Shown here one piece after another: positions 24,652-32,596 of a stretch of 40,562 nt of DNA. Both the position numbers and the translations under genes were made by a program. The notes under the pieces are model-generated. The model was not told where the DNA came from, did no database searches, and worked only from the letters and a program-made list of their open reading frames with translations. Source of the stretch: Bdellovibrionales bacterium (GTDB lineage: Bacteria > Bdellovibrionota > Bdellovibrionia > Bdellovibrionales > UBA1609); NCBI GenBank assembly GCA_020850475.1, contig JADZEO010000013.1, positions 1 through 40,562 on the forward strand. Reading direction: 5' to 3'. Position 1 is the first letter of the stretch; every line of letters begins with the position of its first letter.

Positions 24652-25736
24652 CGGCCCGCCTGCCACACCAAGAACAACAGGAGATTAAGGCCCAGCCCCA
24701 TGAGCAAATGAAAGGTCAATCCCTCCTGCCACAGGCCAATGAGTTCCGACGAAAGCGGCGAACGCACCTCACGCAAGCGTCGAAAGATTCGATAGACGCT
24801 TCCTAGTAAGGGTAAAAACACCAGCACTTGCAGCGGGCGATTGGCTTGCCAGCCAACAAAGAGAGCCAAGATGACGACAAATATCAACAACTGGGCCGTC
24901 ACAAACCACTTCGAACGATCAAACCCCAGGCGGCTCACCAGTGTTCCGGTCTTGGCTTGTGCGTGCGCTAAGAGATTTTCCATGTTGCGAAGTTGAATGC
25001 AAAGCGAAGCACCGATTCCAAACAAGCTGCCGACAATTAATACCGATGAATTCACCCGACCCGCCACTGCCAGTGAAAATCCGGCCGTGAGCAGCGGTCC
25101 CATTCCTAAAAACACCGGCAAATTTCCCAAACCCCAAGACTTGAGACCTCGTCCGGCATAGGAAAAAGTCAAAACCAAAAGAGTTGCCGTGGCGCCAATA
25201 AAAAGCATGGTCCAAGTGCGGGCCAAAAGCGCGGGGATTCCCAACACCAAGCCCAATGCAAACAACCAAAAGGCCCACAGCTTGACTTGATGAGCGGTGG
25301 CCCAACCCAACTGAATCACCTGACTCCCACCAAATCGCGAGAGGCGGTCCACTCCGGTAAGGTGATCCGAATAATCATTGAGTAAAAACGCGGTCCCGTG
25401 CCAGCAGCACACCGCCAGCAGAGAGCTCAGCCCGAGCCACCAGTCCACCGCCCAGCCCATCGCCAAGGCGTAGACCAAGATCGTCGTCACGGGCCCTAAG
25501 GTCAGCGGCAAAAGCAATGGCCGCAGGCTGCGCCACCAAACTCCGGCGCGGCTCGGCGTCTGCGTTTCGTTGGTTCCGACTATCCGGAAGGTGACTTTTT
25601 CGTCAGGTGTTCCCACGTGAAACGAATCGACGGGCAGAGCCCGCTCCACTTCGGAGAAAGTTCCGTCCAAGTATGCGGCAAAGCGCTCATCCGTGCGTGA
25701 CAAGGTAATGAAGCGATTGCCGATCCCTGGCTTCAC
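24648..25736 (-). CDS. UbiA-family prenyltransferase, MenA-like, with N-terminal extension
   Basis: A 362-residue membrane protein. Residues 70-362 have about eight to nine transmembrane helices and the prenyl-diphosphate/Mg motif NDYSDHLTGVDR (120-131), followed by GGSQVIQLG where MenA proteins have GPSRVIxEG. It thus belongs near MenA, which prenylates dihydroxynaphthoate. About 65 soluble residues precede the first helix, which UbiA proteins normally lack. The start is GTG at 25736 overlapping the polyprenyl synthase stop (GTGA) behind a GGAGG site, so the extension is well supported. A second, canonical MenA is encoded at 30038-30925, so this one may use another aromatic or lipid acceptor. 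Confidence 0.85.
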   Translation of the reverse strand: MKPGIGNRFITLSRTDERFAAYLDGTFSEVERALPVDSFHVGTPDEKVTFRIVGTNETQTPSRAGVWWRSLRPLLLPLTLGPVTTILVYALAMGWAVDWWLGLSSLLAVCCWHGTAFLLNDYSDHLTGVDRLSRFGGSQVIQLGWATAHQVKLWAFWLFALGLVLGIPALLARTWTMLFIGATATLLVLTFSYAGRGLKSWGLGNLPVFLGMGPLLTAGFSLAVAGRVNSSVLIVGSLFGIGASLCIQLRNMENLLAHAQAKTGTLVSRLGFDRSKWFVTAQLLIFVVILALFVGWQANRPLQVLVFLPLLGSVYRIFRRLREVRSPLSSELIGLWQEGLTFHLLMGLGLNLLLFLVWQAGR

Positions 25737-26668
25737 ACCTTCCTCCAGTACAGAGGGCCCGGCAGTGATTCCATTCGCTGAATGAGTTCCTGTTGTGAGG
25801 GCGCGAGCATGGCCTTTAAGCTCTGCAAATGATGAGCGTACAAATCAATCACTTGTTGATTCATTCGATCAAAGCTGTCGAGCTTGCGTTGAAAGGCCTC
25901 GGCCCCCACAACTCGCATCACTTCATCGAGATCATCGGCTTTTTTAAGAGCCTCTCGCTGGTCCGTAGACAAATCGTGAGCGAGGTATGCCCCAAAAGAA
26001 TTGAGGTAACCAGACTTGAGATCGCCGAGGACTTCTTTTTTTTCATAATTACGAATGTTGAAGTCGAGCAAGTCGTCACTTCGTTGAAACAACAGACCCA
26101 AGAGCTCGCCCAGTTTCTCGAGAATTTCATGTAAGTGGGGGTCGTAGTTTTCCTTAGCAATAAATGGGGCGCGAATGCACCACTTAAACAAGGACGCGGT
26201 TTTTAGATTGTGCACTTGATCGAGTTGTCCGAGTTGGACATTCCAATCATGAACCAAAGTGTCCTGCATCCACTCGCCCTCGAGCAGATCAGAGATGATC
26301 TCCGCCGTGTATTGGATCAGGCGCAGGTTGCCAAAGCGAGAGAGATTCACCATCACTCTTGCTAAAAGATAATCGCCGGCCAAAACCGCGTACTCGGGAG
26401 TGTACTTGAGCCAGGCGGCCGTTTTGTTGCGTCGAAGCGGCGAGCGATCGATTAAGTCGTCGTGAAGAAGAGAAGCGTTGTGAATAAACTCAATCGTTTG
26501 GCCTAAGAGGCGCACCACTTCGTCGGGGAGAGCCAAGGGGCCGGAGACCATGCCGATAAGTTTGGATCGAAACCCTTTGCCGGCGGAAAACAAATCATCG
26601 TAAAGCGCATTGAGCTTTGGCAGGTACGCGGGAAAATCACCTTCGCTAAATATTTTGTAATCCTTCAT
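25733..26668 (-). CDS. Polyprenyl diphosphate synthase
   Basis: A 311-residue trans-prenyl chain-elongating enzyme that makes the isoprenoid tail of quinones. Both aspartate-rich motifs are present: LLHDDLIDRSPLRR (DDxxD at 70-74) and QRSDDLLDF. The N-terminal GGKRxRP motif is degenerate (GKGFRSKL). Chain length cannot be read confidently, but the neighbourhood suggests a menaquinone side chain. The start at 26668 gives the family's usual N-terminus; the frame is open to 26773 with a Ser/Gln-rich extension that looks non-coding. Co-transcribed with the UbiA-type gene and rsmJ. Confidence 0.88.
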   Translation of the reverse strand: MKDYKIFSEGDFPAYLPKLNALYDDLFSAGKGFRSKLIGMVSGPLALPDEVVRLLGQTIEFIHNASLLHDDLIDRSPLRRNKTAAWLKYTPEYAVLAGDYLLARVMVNLSRFGNLRLIQYTAEIISDLLEGEWMQDTLVHDWNVQLGQLDQVHNLKTASLFKWCIRAPFIAKENYDPHLHEILEKLGELLGLLFQRSDDLLDFNIRNYEKKEVLGDLKSGYLNSFGAYLAHDLSTDQREALKKADDLDEVMRVVGAEAFQRKLDSFDRMNQQVIDLYAHHLQSLKAMLAPSQQELIQRMESLPGPLYWRKV

Positions 26669-26774
26669 ACTGCTTCCATTCCCAACGCGCTCCGCCCCAG
26701 GTAATTGTTTTTGGGGCTGGCTCGTTCTAACAGAATGACTCTTGCTGTCAAGGGGAAGTTCCTCCTCGCTCAAG

Positions 26775-26796
26775 TTGTAAGCTTTTGAAATTACAA
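26775..26796. promoter_or_regulatory. Inverted repeat in the divergent promoter region
   Basis: TTGTAA and TTACAA form a perfect 6-bp inverted repeat with a 10-bp spacer, in the 219-base gap between the divergent polyprenyl synthase and DUF1232 genes. TTGTAA-N18-GATTAT on the plus strand is a weak promoter candidate overlapping it. It could be an operator; the AT-rich context makes chance possible. Confidence 0.35.
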
Positions 26797-26887
26797 ATGA
26801 TTATGTGAGGCCGAAGTTCTTTTGCGCCATTTATCCGGGGCTGTTAAAAAGAACCTCAGACTTGCCACCCCAACGGAGCGTGAGTGC

Positions 26888-27241
26888 ATGGAATTCATCA
26901 AGAAGGTCATCGGTTTTCTCCGCAATGTTGTTCAGGACGAACGTATTCCTTCTCGAGACAAAAAAGTTCTGCTCACTCTCGTGGCGCTCATATTGAGTCC
27001 GATTGACTTGATTCCTGATTGGGTGCCGATTCTCGGTCTGCTTGATGATTTGGTGATCCTCGCTCTCGTGCTGGATTATTTTTTTGAAGTTCTCGACTCA
27101 GAAGTCCTCTTGAGTCATTACCCCTGGGGAATGAAAAGCTTCTCAGCACTTCGGCGCTCCTCTCGGATGATCACCCGTCTCGCTCCTCGAGCACTCAAGC
27201 ACCTCATTTGGAAGTACGAAAGTTCTCCCTATAAAAAATAA
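26888..27241 (+). CDS. DUF1232 (YkvA-like) membrane protein
   Basis: A 117-residue protein with the DUF1232 signature at residues 32-62: ALILSPIDLIPDWVPILG followed by LLDDLVILALVLDYF. The family is small, membrane-associated and of unknown function. The ATG at 26888 follows GGAG at about ten bases; the frame is open to 26822, but that extra part is not family-like. The C-terminus is basic. It is followed 36 bases later by two short overlapping genes on the same strand. Confidence 0.8.
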   Translation: MEFIKKVIGFLRNVVQDERIPSRDKKVLLTLVALILSPIDLIPDWVPILGLLDDLVILALVLDYFFEVLDSEVLLSHYPWGMKSFSALRRSSRMITRLAPRALKHLIWKYESSPYKK

Positions 27242-27277
27242 TTTCCCATTCAGGGGCTCCTCCCCTACAGTAGAGGT

Positions 27278-27526
27278 ATGGCAAAGACCAGTGCTTTAAA
27301 GATTGTCGAAGAACAACGCGAGTTTTTGCACGACCTGTCGTCGCCCTTGATGATTGCCATGGGAATCGTCGAAGCGACGCAAGCCTTGTTAACTCGGGAC
27401 GGCCACACGGCCGAAGCGGAACGGCTGGAAAAGGCCCGCGTTGCCATCAATCGGATGTCTGAGATGCTCAAAGCCAACCGCCTCAAGCTTAAAACTCTGA
27501 CCGAGGAGCTGAAGGCCGGACAATGA
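27278..27526 (+). CDS. Small helical protein resembling a stand-alone histidine-kinase DHp segment
   Basis: An 82-residue helical protein. The segment EFLHDLSSPLMIAMGIVE (residues 14-31) resembles the H-box of HisKA dimerisation domains (HxLRxPL), with His18 at the phospho-acceptor position, and a second long helix follows (residues 43-80). No ATPase domain is attached or adjacent. It could be a phosphotransfer or dimerisation module, or simply a helical hairpin that looks similar. The last four bases overlap the start of the thioesterase gene (ATGA), so the two are co-translated. Confidence 0.6.
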   Translation: MAKTSALKIVEEQREFLHDLSSPLMIAMGIVEATQALLTRDGHTAEAERLEKARVAINRMSEMLKANRLKLKTLTEELKAGQ

Positions 27527-27933
27527 AGTATTCCAACACTCTGACTTGTCATTTTGATCAGTGCGACCCAGCCGGCATCTTGTTTTACGGGAACTCCTTT
27601 ACGCTCAGTCACCAAACCATTGAGAGTTTCGTCCAGCACATCGGCATTCCGTGGGCCGACTGGTTTAATAATCCCAAATATGCCGTACCGGTTCGTCACG
27701 CCTCGAGTGATTTCACTTTGCCCATCCGCGCCGGCGAGAAGTTTAAAACCGTCCTTCATGTCGCTAAGTTGGGGCAATCAAGTGTCAACTTCGAAGTGGC
27801 CCTCCAGAACGAACAAGGCCAGACTTGCGCTTTGGTCAAATCCACCCATGTTTTTGTCGACAAAGCGACCGGAAATAAAGCGAAGATCCCCAGTGAATTT
27901 CTAGATCGGCTCCGACGGTACCTGACGGAGTAA
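27523..27933 (+). CDS. Hotdog-fold acyl-CoA thioesterase (candidate DHNA-CoA thioesterase)
   Basis: A 136-residue 4-hydroxybenzoyl-CoA thioesterase-type protein. The opening FDQCDPAGILFYGN (residues 11-24) matches the active-site block of that family, with Asp15 as the catalytic acid/base. Hotdog thioesterases of this group hydrolyse DHNA-CoA in phylloquinone and menaquinone synthesis. The gene converges on menE and overlaps it by 33 bp, and no other thioesterase is in the men locus, so that role is a reasonable inference. A general acyl-CoA thioesterase is the alternative. Translationally coupled to the preceding 82-residue gene. Confidence 0.8.
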   Translation: MKYSNTLTCHFDQCDPAGILFYGNSFTLSHQTIESFVQHIGIPWADWFNNPKYAVPVRHASSDFTLPIRAGEKFKTVLHVAKLGQSSVNFEVALQNEQGQTCALVKSTHVFVDKATGNKAKIPSEFLDRLRRYLTE

Positions 27934-29061
27934 TTGTTGCAGCTGGGTGCGCTGAACTTTACCCAAGTCCGTGCGGGGGATTTTGGCGACCACTCGCAAC
28001 TCGACAATGCGTTCAAAGGGCAACACCTGGTGATTCACGCGCCGAAGGCATTCGCGAATTTGCTCCAGCGGCAAGCCATGAGACTCGGTCACACACACCA
28101 GGCGATGCCCGCTGCGCTCGTCAGGCACCACGCTCACCACCGCTCCACCATAAGCGGAGGCCGCTAGCTCGTGGTCGACCAGCAACTGCAAGCGCGCCAA
28201 TGAAACCAGCTCACCCAGCACCTTCACTTGGTCATCCCGACGACCGAGGAGCTTGAGCCAATGGCCCTCACTCAACTCGCCACAGTCATCCGTGGTGAAC
28301 CAGCCCGCCCGTCGCGGATCTTCAAGATGGGAGTTTCCCCCGGCCACGAGCAAATAACCAGACAGCAGAGCGGGCGACAAGATCTCCAGAACTCCTGCAC
28401 TCGTGACCCGCACCTGGGCGTGAGGAAGCACTCTCAAGCGTGGAAAATTCCGCTCTAACAGCGACGACAAGGGAGCCGTGGCCACTTGAGAGCAACACTC
28501 GGTGAGGCCGTAGGACGGCAGCACGGGCCAGCCCAACTCCCGAGCCGCTCGATAAAGTGGTTCCGGCAAACTCCCGCCCCCCACCAGCACGCCACGCAAG
28601 GAACTCGGCGCCCGACACTGGCTCTTGACCAGATCAAAAACCTGAGTCGGAACGAGTGAGCACCAAGTTGCCCCCGTATTTATCAGGGTGCGGAAGAACT
28701 CGGCGGAGTGCCAGGCAAGCTCATGGCGTGCCACTCGCATTCCGCAGACCCGAGCCCGCGCCCAAATGGCGAGCCCTCCGACGTGAAAGTCCGGCAAGAC
28801 ATGCAACCATATGTCTCGCTGATCAAGCTGCAGAAACTCCACTGCGCCCTGAGCCGCACACAGCAGAGCTTCGCGCGACAACAAGACAATTTTGCTCGAG
28901 CCAACTTGAGTGGAGCCCGACGTCGCGACCCCGATGACTGCACGGTCGGCAACCCTTCGACTGAACTCCTGGTGGAGGTGATTTTGTTGCTCTTGGGGTA
29001 ACCGTGGATTCAGAAACAGCGCCGAGGAGCTGGCGTGCCAGTCAATCGGTCCTATCGACAT
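27901..29061 (-). CDS. menE: o-Succinylbenzoate-CoA ligase
   Basis: A 386-residue AMP-forming acyl-CoA synthetase that activates o-succinylbenzoate. The ATP-binding P-loop is VATSGSTQVGSSK (residues 45-57), followed by SYGLTECCSQVA and the adenylation block GWFTTDDCGEL...LLGRRDDQVKVLGE, and a C-terminal IPRTDLGKVQR with the catalytic Lys. It is shorter than most synthetases (about 450), as usual for MenE, because the N-terminal domain is trimmed. The identity is strengthened by order: it follows menB, menA and menC and overlaps menC by 10 bp. Its 3' end overlaps the convergent thioesterase gene. Confidence 0.88.
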   Translation of the reverse strand: MSIGPIDWHASSSALFLNPRLPQEQQNHLHQEFSRRVADRAVIGVATSGSTQVGSSKIVLLSREALLCAAQGAVEFLQLDQRDIWLHVLPDFHVGGLAIWARARVCGMRVARHELAWHSAEFFRTLINTGATWCSLVPTQVFDLVKSQCRAPSSLRGVLVGGGSLPEPLYRAARELGWPVLPSYGLTECCSQVATAPLSSLLERNFPRLRVLPHAQVRVTSAGVLEILSPALLSGYLLVAGGNSHLEDPRRAGWFTTDDCGELSEGHWLKLLGRRDDQVKVLGELVSLARLQLLVDHELAASAYGGAVVSVVPDERSGHRLVCVTESHGLPLEQIRECLRRVNHQVLPFERIVELRVVAKIPRTDLGKVQRTQLQQLLRQVPSEPI

Positions 29062-30041
29062 TCCACCCACTCGCACTGTTCCAATTGAGAGGTAAAGCCC
29101 ACTCCGAGGTCGTCCGTCCCCAGCTGCAAACACCCGTCGGTGAAAATACCCTGATCAAAGGCCGAAGGTTCAAACAAGGTCTGACTTTCAAAACCACCCG
29201 GCTCCAGCTTTTGGGGATTAATGTTATAAAAATTGGCAGCATAGGCCAGCGCCATCATCCGTCCAACCGGGTGATCCATCGCGTGGGTAAAGACCCAACG
29301 TTTTTCGCCGTAGAGTTCCGCACAGCGTTCGATGTCTTCGCCTGAATTTCGCGCCGGCTTAATGACCAGCACCTCAGCACCCGCCAAATCCAAATCCCAA
29401 TGCAGCTCTTGATCCAGAGCCAAAGGCACTCCCCACCGTTGAGAGAACTCTCGCCACCCTGTTGGCTCGTAGAAAAAGGGGTCTTCGATAAAATCCAGTC
29501 GGCTCACAAAATCGTTTCCGAGCTCAGCCATCCAGCGATCCAAATCGCCGACCGTAGCGGAAAGATTAAAATCCAAGCGGAGCTTAAAACCCTCGGGCAT
29601 GACCGATACCAGACGACGCAAAAACTGGCCGGCCTCATCAAGATCATTGCCCACTTTGACTTTCAAAAATTGGTAGCCCTGTTCCGCGAGTTCGTTGAGT
29701 AACGGCAAAGAAAAGCTCGACCAATCCGACAAAGTGTAGTGGCTGGCTAAGACCGGCTCCCGCAAAAACAGACTTTTTTGATCACGACGAGCGGTCGCGT
29801 CCCAATGTGCCAGTTCCAAACTTCGGGAAACCAAGGCCGAGGGACGATCAAGGCGAAGACTCTCCAACTGAGCTTGTCGTGGTTCATCTCCCCATTCTGG
29901 AAGAGGGTGGCAATCCGCATACCCAACCCCGACGTCGGCAAACTCCACCTTTAATAAAAATCCGTCGCGTACCGCAGCCCCGGCGCGCGCATTAAGACGG
30001 CCTTGGGGAACCAGTGCATAGGGTGTGTACCAAATCTTCAT
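29052..30041 (-). CDS. menC: o-Succinylbenzoate synthase
   Basis: A 329-residue enolase-superfamily enzyme that dehydrates SHCHC to o-succinylbenzoate. All active-site residues are visible: Lys127 and Lys129 in LKVKVG, metal ligands Asp157 (RLDFN), Glu186 (DFIEDPF) and Asp210 (ALDQE), and Lys228 in VIKPA. The ATG at 30041 overlaps the menA stop codon (ATGA). It differs from the E. coli protein in length and N-terminal domain but keeps the whole catalytic set. Confidence 0.92.
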   Translation of the reverse strand: MKIWYTPYALVPQGRLNARAGAAVRDGFLLKVEFADVGVGYADCHPLPEWGDEPRQAQLESLRLDRPSALVSRSLELAHWDATARRDQKSLFLREPVLASHYTLSDWSSFSLPLLNELAEQGYQFLKVKVGNDLDEAGQFLRRLVSVMPEGFKLRLDFNLSATVGDLDRWMAELGNDFVSRLDFIEDPFFYEPTGWREFSQRWGVPLALDQELHWDLDLAGAEVLVIKPARNSGEDIERCAELYGEKRWVFTHAMDHPVGRMMALAYAANFYNINPQKLEPGGFESQTLFEPSAFDQGIFTDGCLQLGTDDLGVGFTSQLEQCEWVECR

Positions 30042-30925
30042 AGCAGAATGAGCCCCAAACTCAGTTGAAATCCAAACAACAGATGAATCAATCCCGCCTT
30101 GGCCAAAAATTCGTTGTACTCAGGACCAGGTTCAGTTGTTTGTACTCCTCGAAGGGTGGACCAGGCAAGCGGCCCTGCGACGAGAGGCAGGAGGGCAGCC
30201 CCCCAGTGTCCGGTGACCCACCAAAAGGCATTCAAGCCAAAGCTGGCGATTAACAGCGCGGCAATTTCCGCGCGCGCAAAGGTCGGACCAAATCTCACGG
30301 CAAGGGTCTGTTTGTTCACGCGCCGATCTTGCTCGATATCTCTCAGGTTGTTAATGGCAATCAACACCGTTGCCAACATTCCGACTTGCAACCCCGCAAC
30401 CGCCACCTCGACATCGACCCGACCCGTGTGGAGAAAATAAACGCCACCGACTGCGACCCAACCAAAAAACAAAATTACAAAAACATCGCCGAGGCCTCGA
30501 TAGGCCAGAGGAAAGGGGCCGCCCGTGTAGGTGTAGCCAAAAAAAAGCGAGAGCAGACCAATCACGACAATGACCCAGCCCCCTTCGATCACTAAGGGAA
30601 TTCCGCAGAGAGCGGCCAAGCCAAAACTCGCGAGGCCGGCGGCCATCACCGTCTTTTCGGCAACCAAGCCCGACTGAGTGACGCGCTTCGGGCCCACGCG
30701 TTCAGCAGTATCAGCGCCTTTTTTAAAATCGAGGGCGTCGTTAAAGAGGTTGGTACCAATTTGGATAAACAGCGCCCCCAGTAAAGCCCAAATACTCATC
30801 CACCAACTAAACTGACCACCCACGCGGTAAGCCAAGGTGGTACCGACTAGGACCGGAACGACTGCGGCAGTGAGTGTTTTCGGCCGAAAGGCCATGAGCC
30901 AAGGTTTTACGACGAGAGCATTCAT
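30038..30925 (-). CDS. menA: 1,4-Dihydroxy-2-naphthoate polyprenyltransferase
   Basis: A 295-residue membrane prenyltransferase that joins the isoprenoid tail to DHNA, giving demethylmenaquinone. It has about eight to nine membrane helices, the motif [11 protein letters not shown] (62-72) and the MenA-specific [11 protein letters not shown] (78-88), and a second acidic motif [11 protein letters not shown]. The start at 30925 is chosen because the family N-terminus ([15 protein letters not shown]) begins there; the open frame to 31096 covers the end of menB. A GGA about eight bases upstream is a modest ribosome-binding site. Lies 29 bases after menB. Confidence 0.94.
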   Translation of the reverse strand: MNALVVKPWLMAFRPKTLTAAVVPVLVGTTLAYRVGGQFSWWMSIWALLGALFIQIGTNLFNDALDFKKGADTAERVGPKRVTQSGLVAEKTVMAAGLASFGLAALCGIPLVIEGGWVIVVIGLLSLFFGYTYTGGPFPLAYRGLGDVFVILFFGWVAVGGVYFLHTGRVDVEVAVAGLQVGMLATVLIAINNLRDIEQDRRVNKQTLAVRFGPTFARAEIAALLIASFGLNAFWWVTGHWGAALLPLVAGPLAWSTLRGVQTTEPGPEYNEFLAKAGLIHLLFGFQLSLGLILL

Positions 30926-30954
30926 GAGAAAATCCAAATGAGCAACGGCACGAC

Positions 30955-31779
30955 TTACGGCAAACGCGGAAATTTTGAAAAGTTGGGCTCCCGCTTTTCC
31001 ACAAAAGCATTCTTGCCTTCTTTGGCTTCCTCGCTCATGTAGTAAAGCAGTGTGGCGTTGCCCGCCAAATCCAAGAGTCCCATTTGTCCATCGCAATCAG
31101 CGTTGAGCGCCGACTTCAAACAGCGAAGTGCCAAGGGTGAATGTGCCAAAATCTCGCGACACCACTTGAGCGTTTCTTGCTCCAGTTCATCCACCGGGAC
31201 CACGGTATTGACTAACCCCATGTCGAGCGCTTGCTGGGCATCGTATTGGCGACACAGATACCAAATTTCACGGGCCTTTTTTTGTCCCACGATCCGGGCC
31301 AAATAAGAGCTCCCCAAACCACCGTCAAAGCTTCCCACCTTGGGGCCGGTTTGACCAAAGCGAGCGTTGTCCGCCGCGATTGTGAGATCACAAACCACAT
31401 GCAAAACATGGCCTCCGCCGATGGCATAACCAGCCACCATGGCGATCACCGGTTTGGGAATGCCGCGAATCTGCTTTTGCAAATCAAGCACATTCAAGCG
31501 CGGAACACCGTCTCCCCCCACATAGCCCGCATGACCTCGCACTTTTTGGTCGCCACCGGAGCAGAAGGCTTCTTGGCCTTCGCCGGTCAAAATGACCACC
31601 CCAATACGCGAGTCTTCACGACAAAGCTCAAATGCTTCTTTGAGTTCCATGACGGTTTGAGGACGAAAGGCATTGCGAACCTCGGGACGATTAATTGTCA
31701 CTTTGGCAATGCCGTCTTCGGTCACTTCCAGCTTGATATCCGTGTATTGCTTAATCGGCGTCCAACTTTCGCGAGCCAT
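30955..31779 (-). CDS. menB: 1,4-Dihydroxy-2-naphthoyl-CoA synthase
   Basis: A 274-residue crotonase-fold enzyme that cyclises o-succinylbenzoyl-CoA to DHNA-CoA. MenB hallmarks are present: [57 protein letters not shown], and the C-terminal [15 protein letters not shown]. The start at 31779 follows AAGGA; the frame is open to 31809. First gene of menB-menA-menC-menE. About 140 non-coding bases separate it from tetR and should hold its promoter, where TATAGC is a possible -10 box. Confidence 0.96.
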   Translation of the reverse strand: MARESWTPIKQYTDIKLEVTEDGIAKVTINRPEVRNAFRPQTVMELKEAFELCREDSRIGVVILTGEGQEAFCSGGDQKVRGHAGYVGGDGVPRLNVLDLQKQIRGIPKPVIAMVAGYAIGGGHVLHVVCDLTIAADNARFGQTGPKVGSFDGGLGSSYLARIVGQKKAREIWYLCRQYDAQQALDMGLVNTVVPVDELEQETLKWCREILAHSPLALRCLKSALNADCDGQMGLLDLAGNATLLYYMSEEAKEGKNAFVEKREPNFSKFPRLP

Positions 31780-31918
31780 AGTCAGTCCTTTAGTGATTTG
31801 GTGTAACACGACGACCTGTGCTATAGCCTAAAATCGACCGACCGAGTAGCCCTTTTCCTGAGCGGCGATCGCCCTTTTGGTGGGGCTTTGCGGCCACCGT
31901 GCGAGACCGCCCTTTGAC

Positions 31919-32596
31919 CTATTTACGCGATGCGGCGGGGGCCGCCTGAGAGAATTTCTCTTCGTCGGCTCCATGGGCCTTCAAAAACGCGAGAGTGGCC
32001 TCGGCATTCAACTGAATCAGGTGCCGAATGCGCTGGGGAGAAAGCTCGGGATTCACCTTACAAATTTTCCCAAAATAACTCGTACTCAGCATCAAACTCC
32101 AATGAGCGATGGAAGAAAACAAAACCCTTACAGCCCACACTTTGCCCGCTCGGCAAGTCTCGGCACCCAACTCGCGTTCAATCACCGCAAGGAGAATCTC
32201 GCCCCCGGGTGGCCCTACGCGACTGGGATCAGAGCAAAATCCCCGCAGTTCTCCCTCCGGCTCAGGAACCGAGTCCGACAGAATCAACTTAAAGGTGTTC
32301 TTGACCATGTCTCCGCTACGAAACATCAAATCAAAAGTCTTGAGGCAAAACTCGACTAAGCCCACCCCCGGTTGCGCGAGCTGCTGCATTTCTTCCGTTA
32401 GCCGCTGGTGCGCGCGCTCGTAGATTTGCCAATAGAGCGTCGGTTTATTGGTGAAATGATAATTGACCGCTGCCACGTTGACTTCCGCCTGACTTGCAAT
32501 ATCGCGAATCGAAGTCCCGTCATAGCCAAACTTGGCAAACAAGTGGCTCGCAACTTCGAGAATTTTCTCGCGGGTATCGACAGCTTCTCGATTCAT
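31919..32596 (-). CDS. TetR/AcrR-family regulator of the efflux operon
   Basis: A 225-residue repressor-type protein. The N-terminal helix-turn-helix is clear (residues 8-55: KILEVASHLFAKFGYDGTS, IRDIASQAEVNVAAVNYHF). The remaining part resembles the larger ligand-binding domain of CecR-like TetR proteins (FTNKPTLYWQIYERAH). The start at 32596 forms ATGA with the stop of the RND pump gene, so the regulator is the last gene of the tolC-RND-tetR operon and is co-expressed with it. It probably represses the operon through the palindromic sites upstream of tolC; the inducer is unknown. Confidence 0.85.
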   Translation of the reverse strand: MNREAVDTREKILEVASHLFAKFGYDGTSIRDIASQAEVNVAAVNYHFTNKPTLYWQIYERAHQRLTEEMQQLAQPGVGLVEFCLKTFDLMFRSGDMVKNTFKLILSDSVPEPEGELRGFCSDPSRVGPPGGEILLAVIERELGAETCRAGKVWAVRVLFSSIAHWSLMLSTSYFGKICKVNPELSPQRIRHLIQLNAEATLAFLKAHGADEEKFSQAAPAASRK

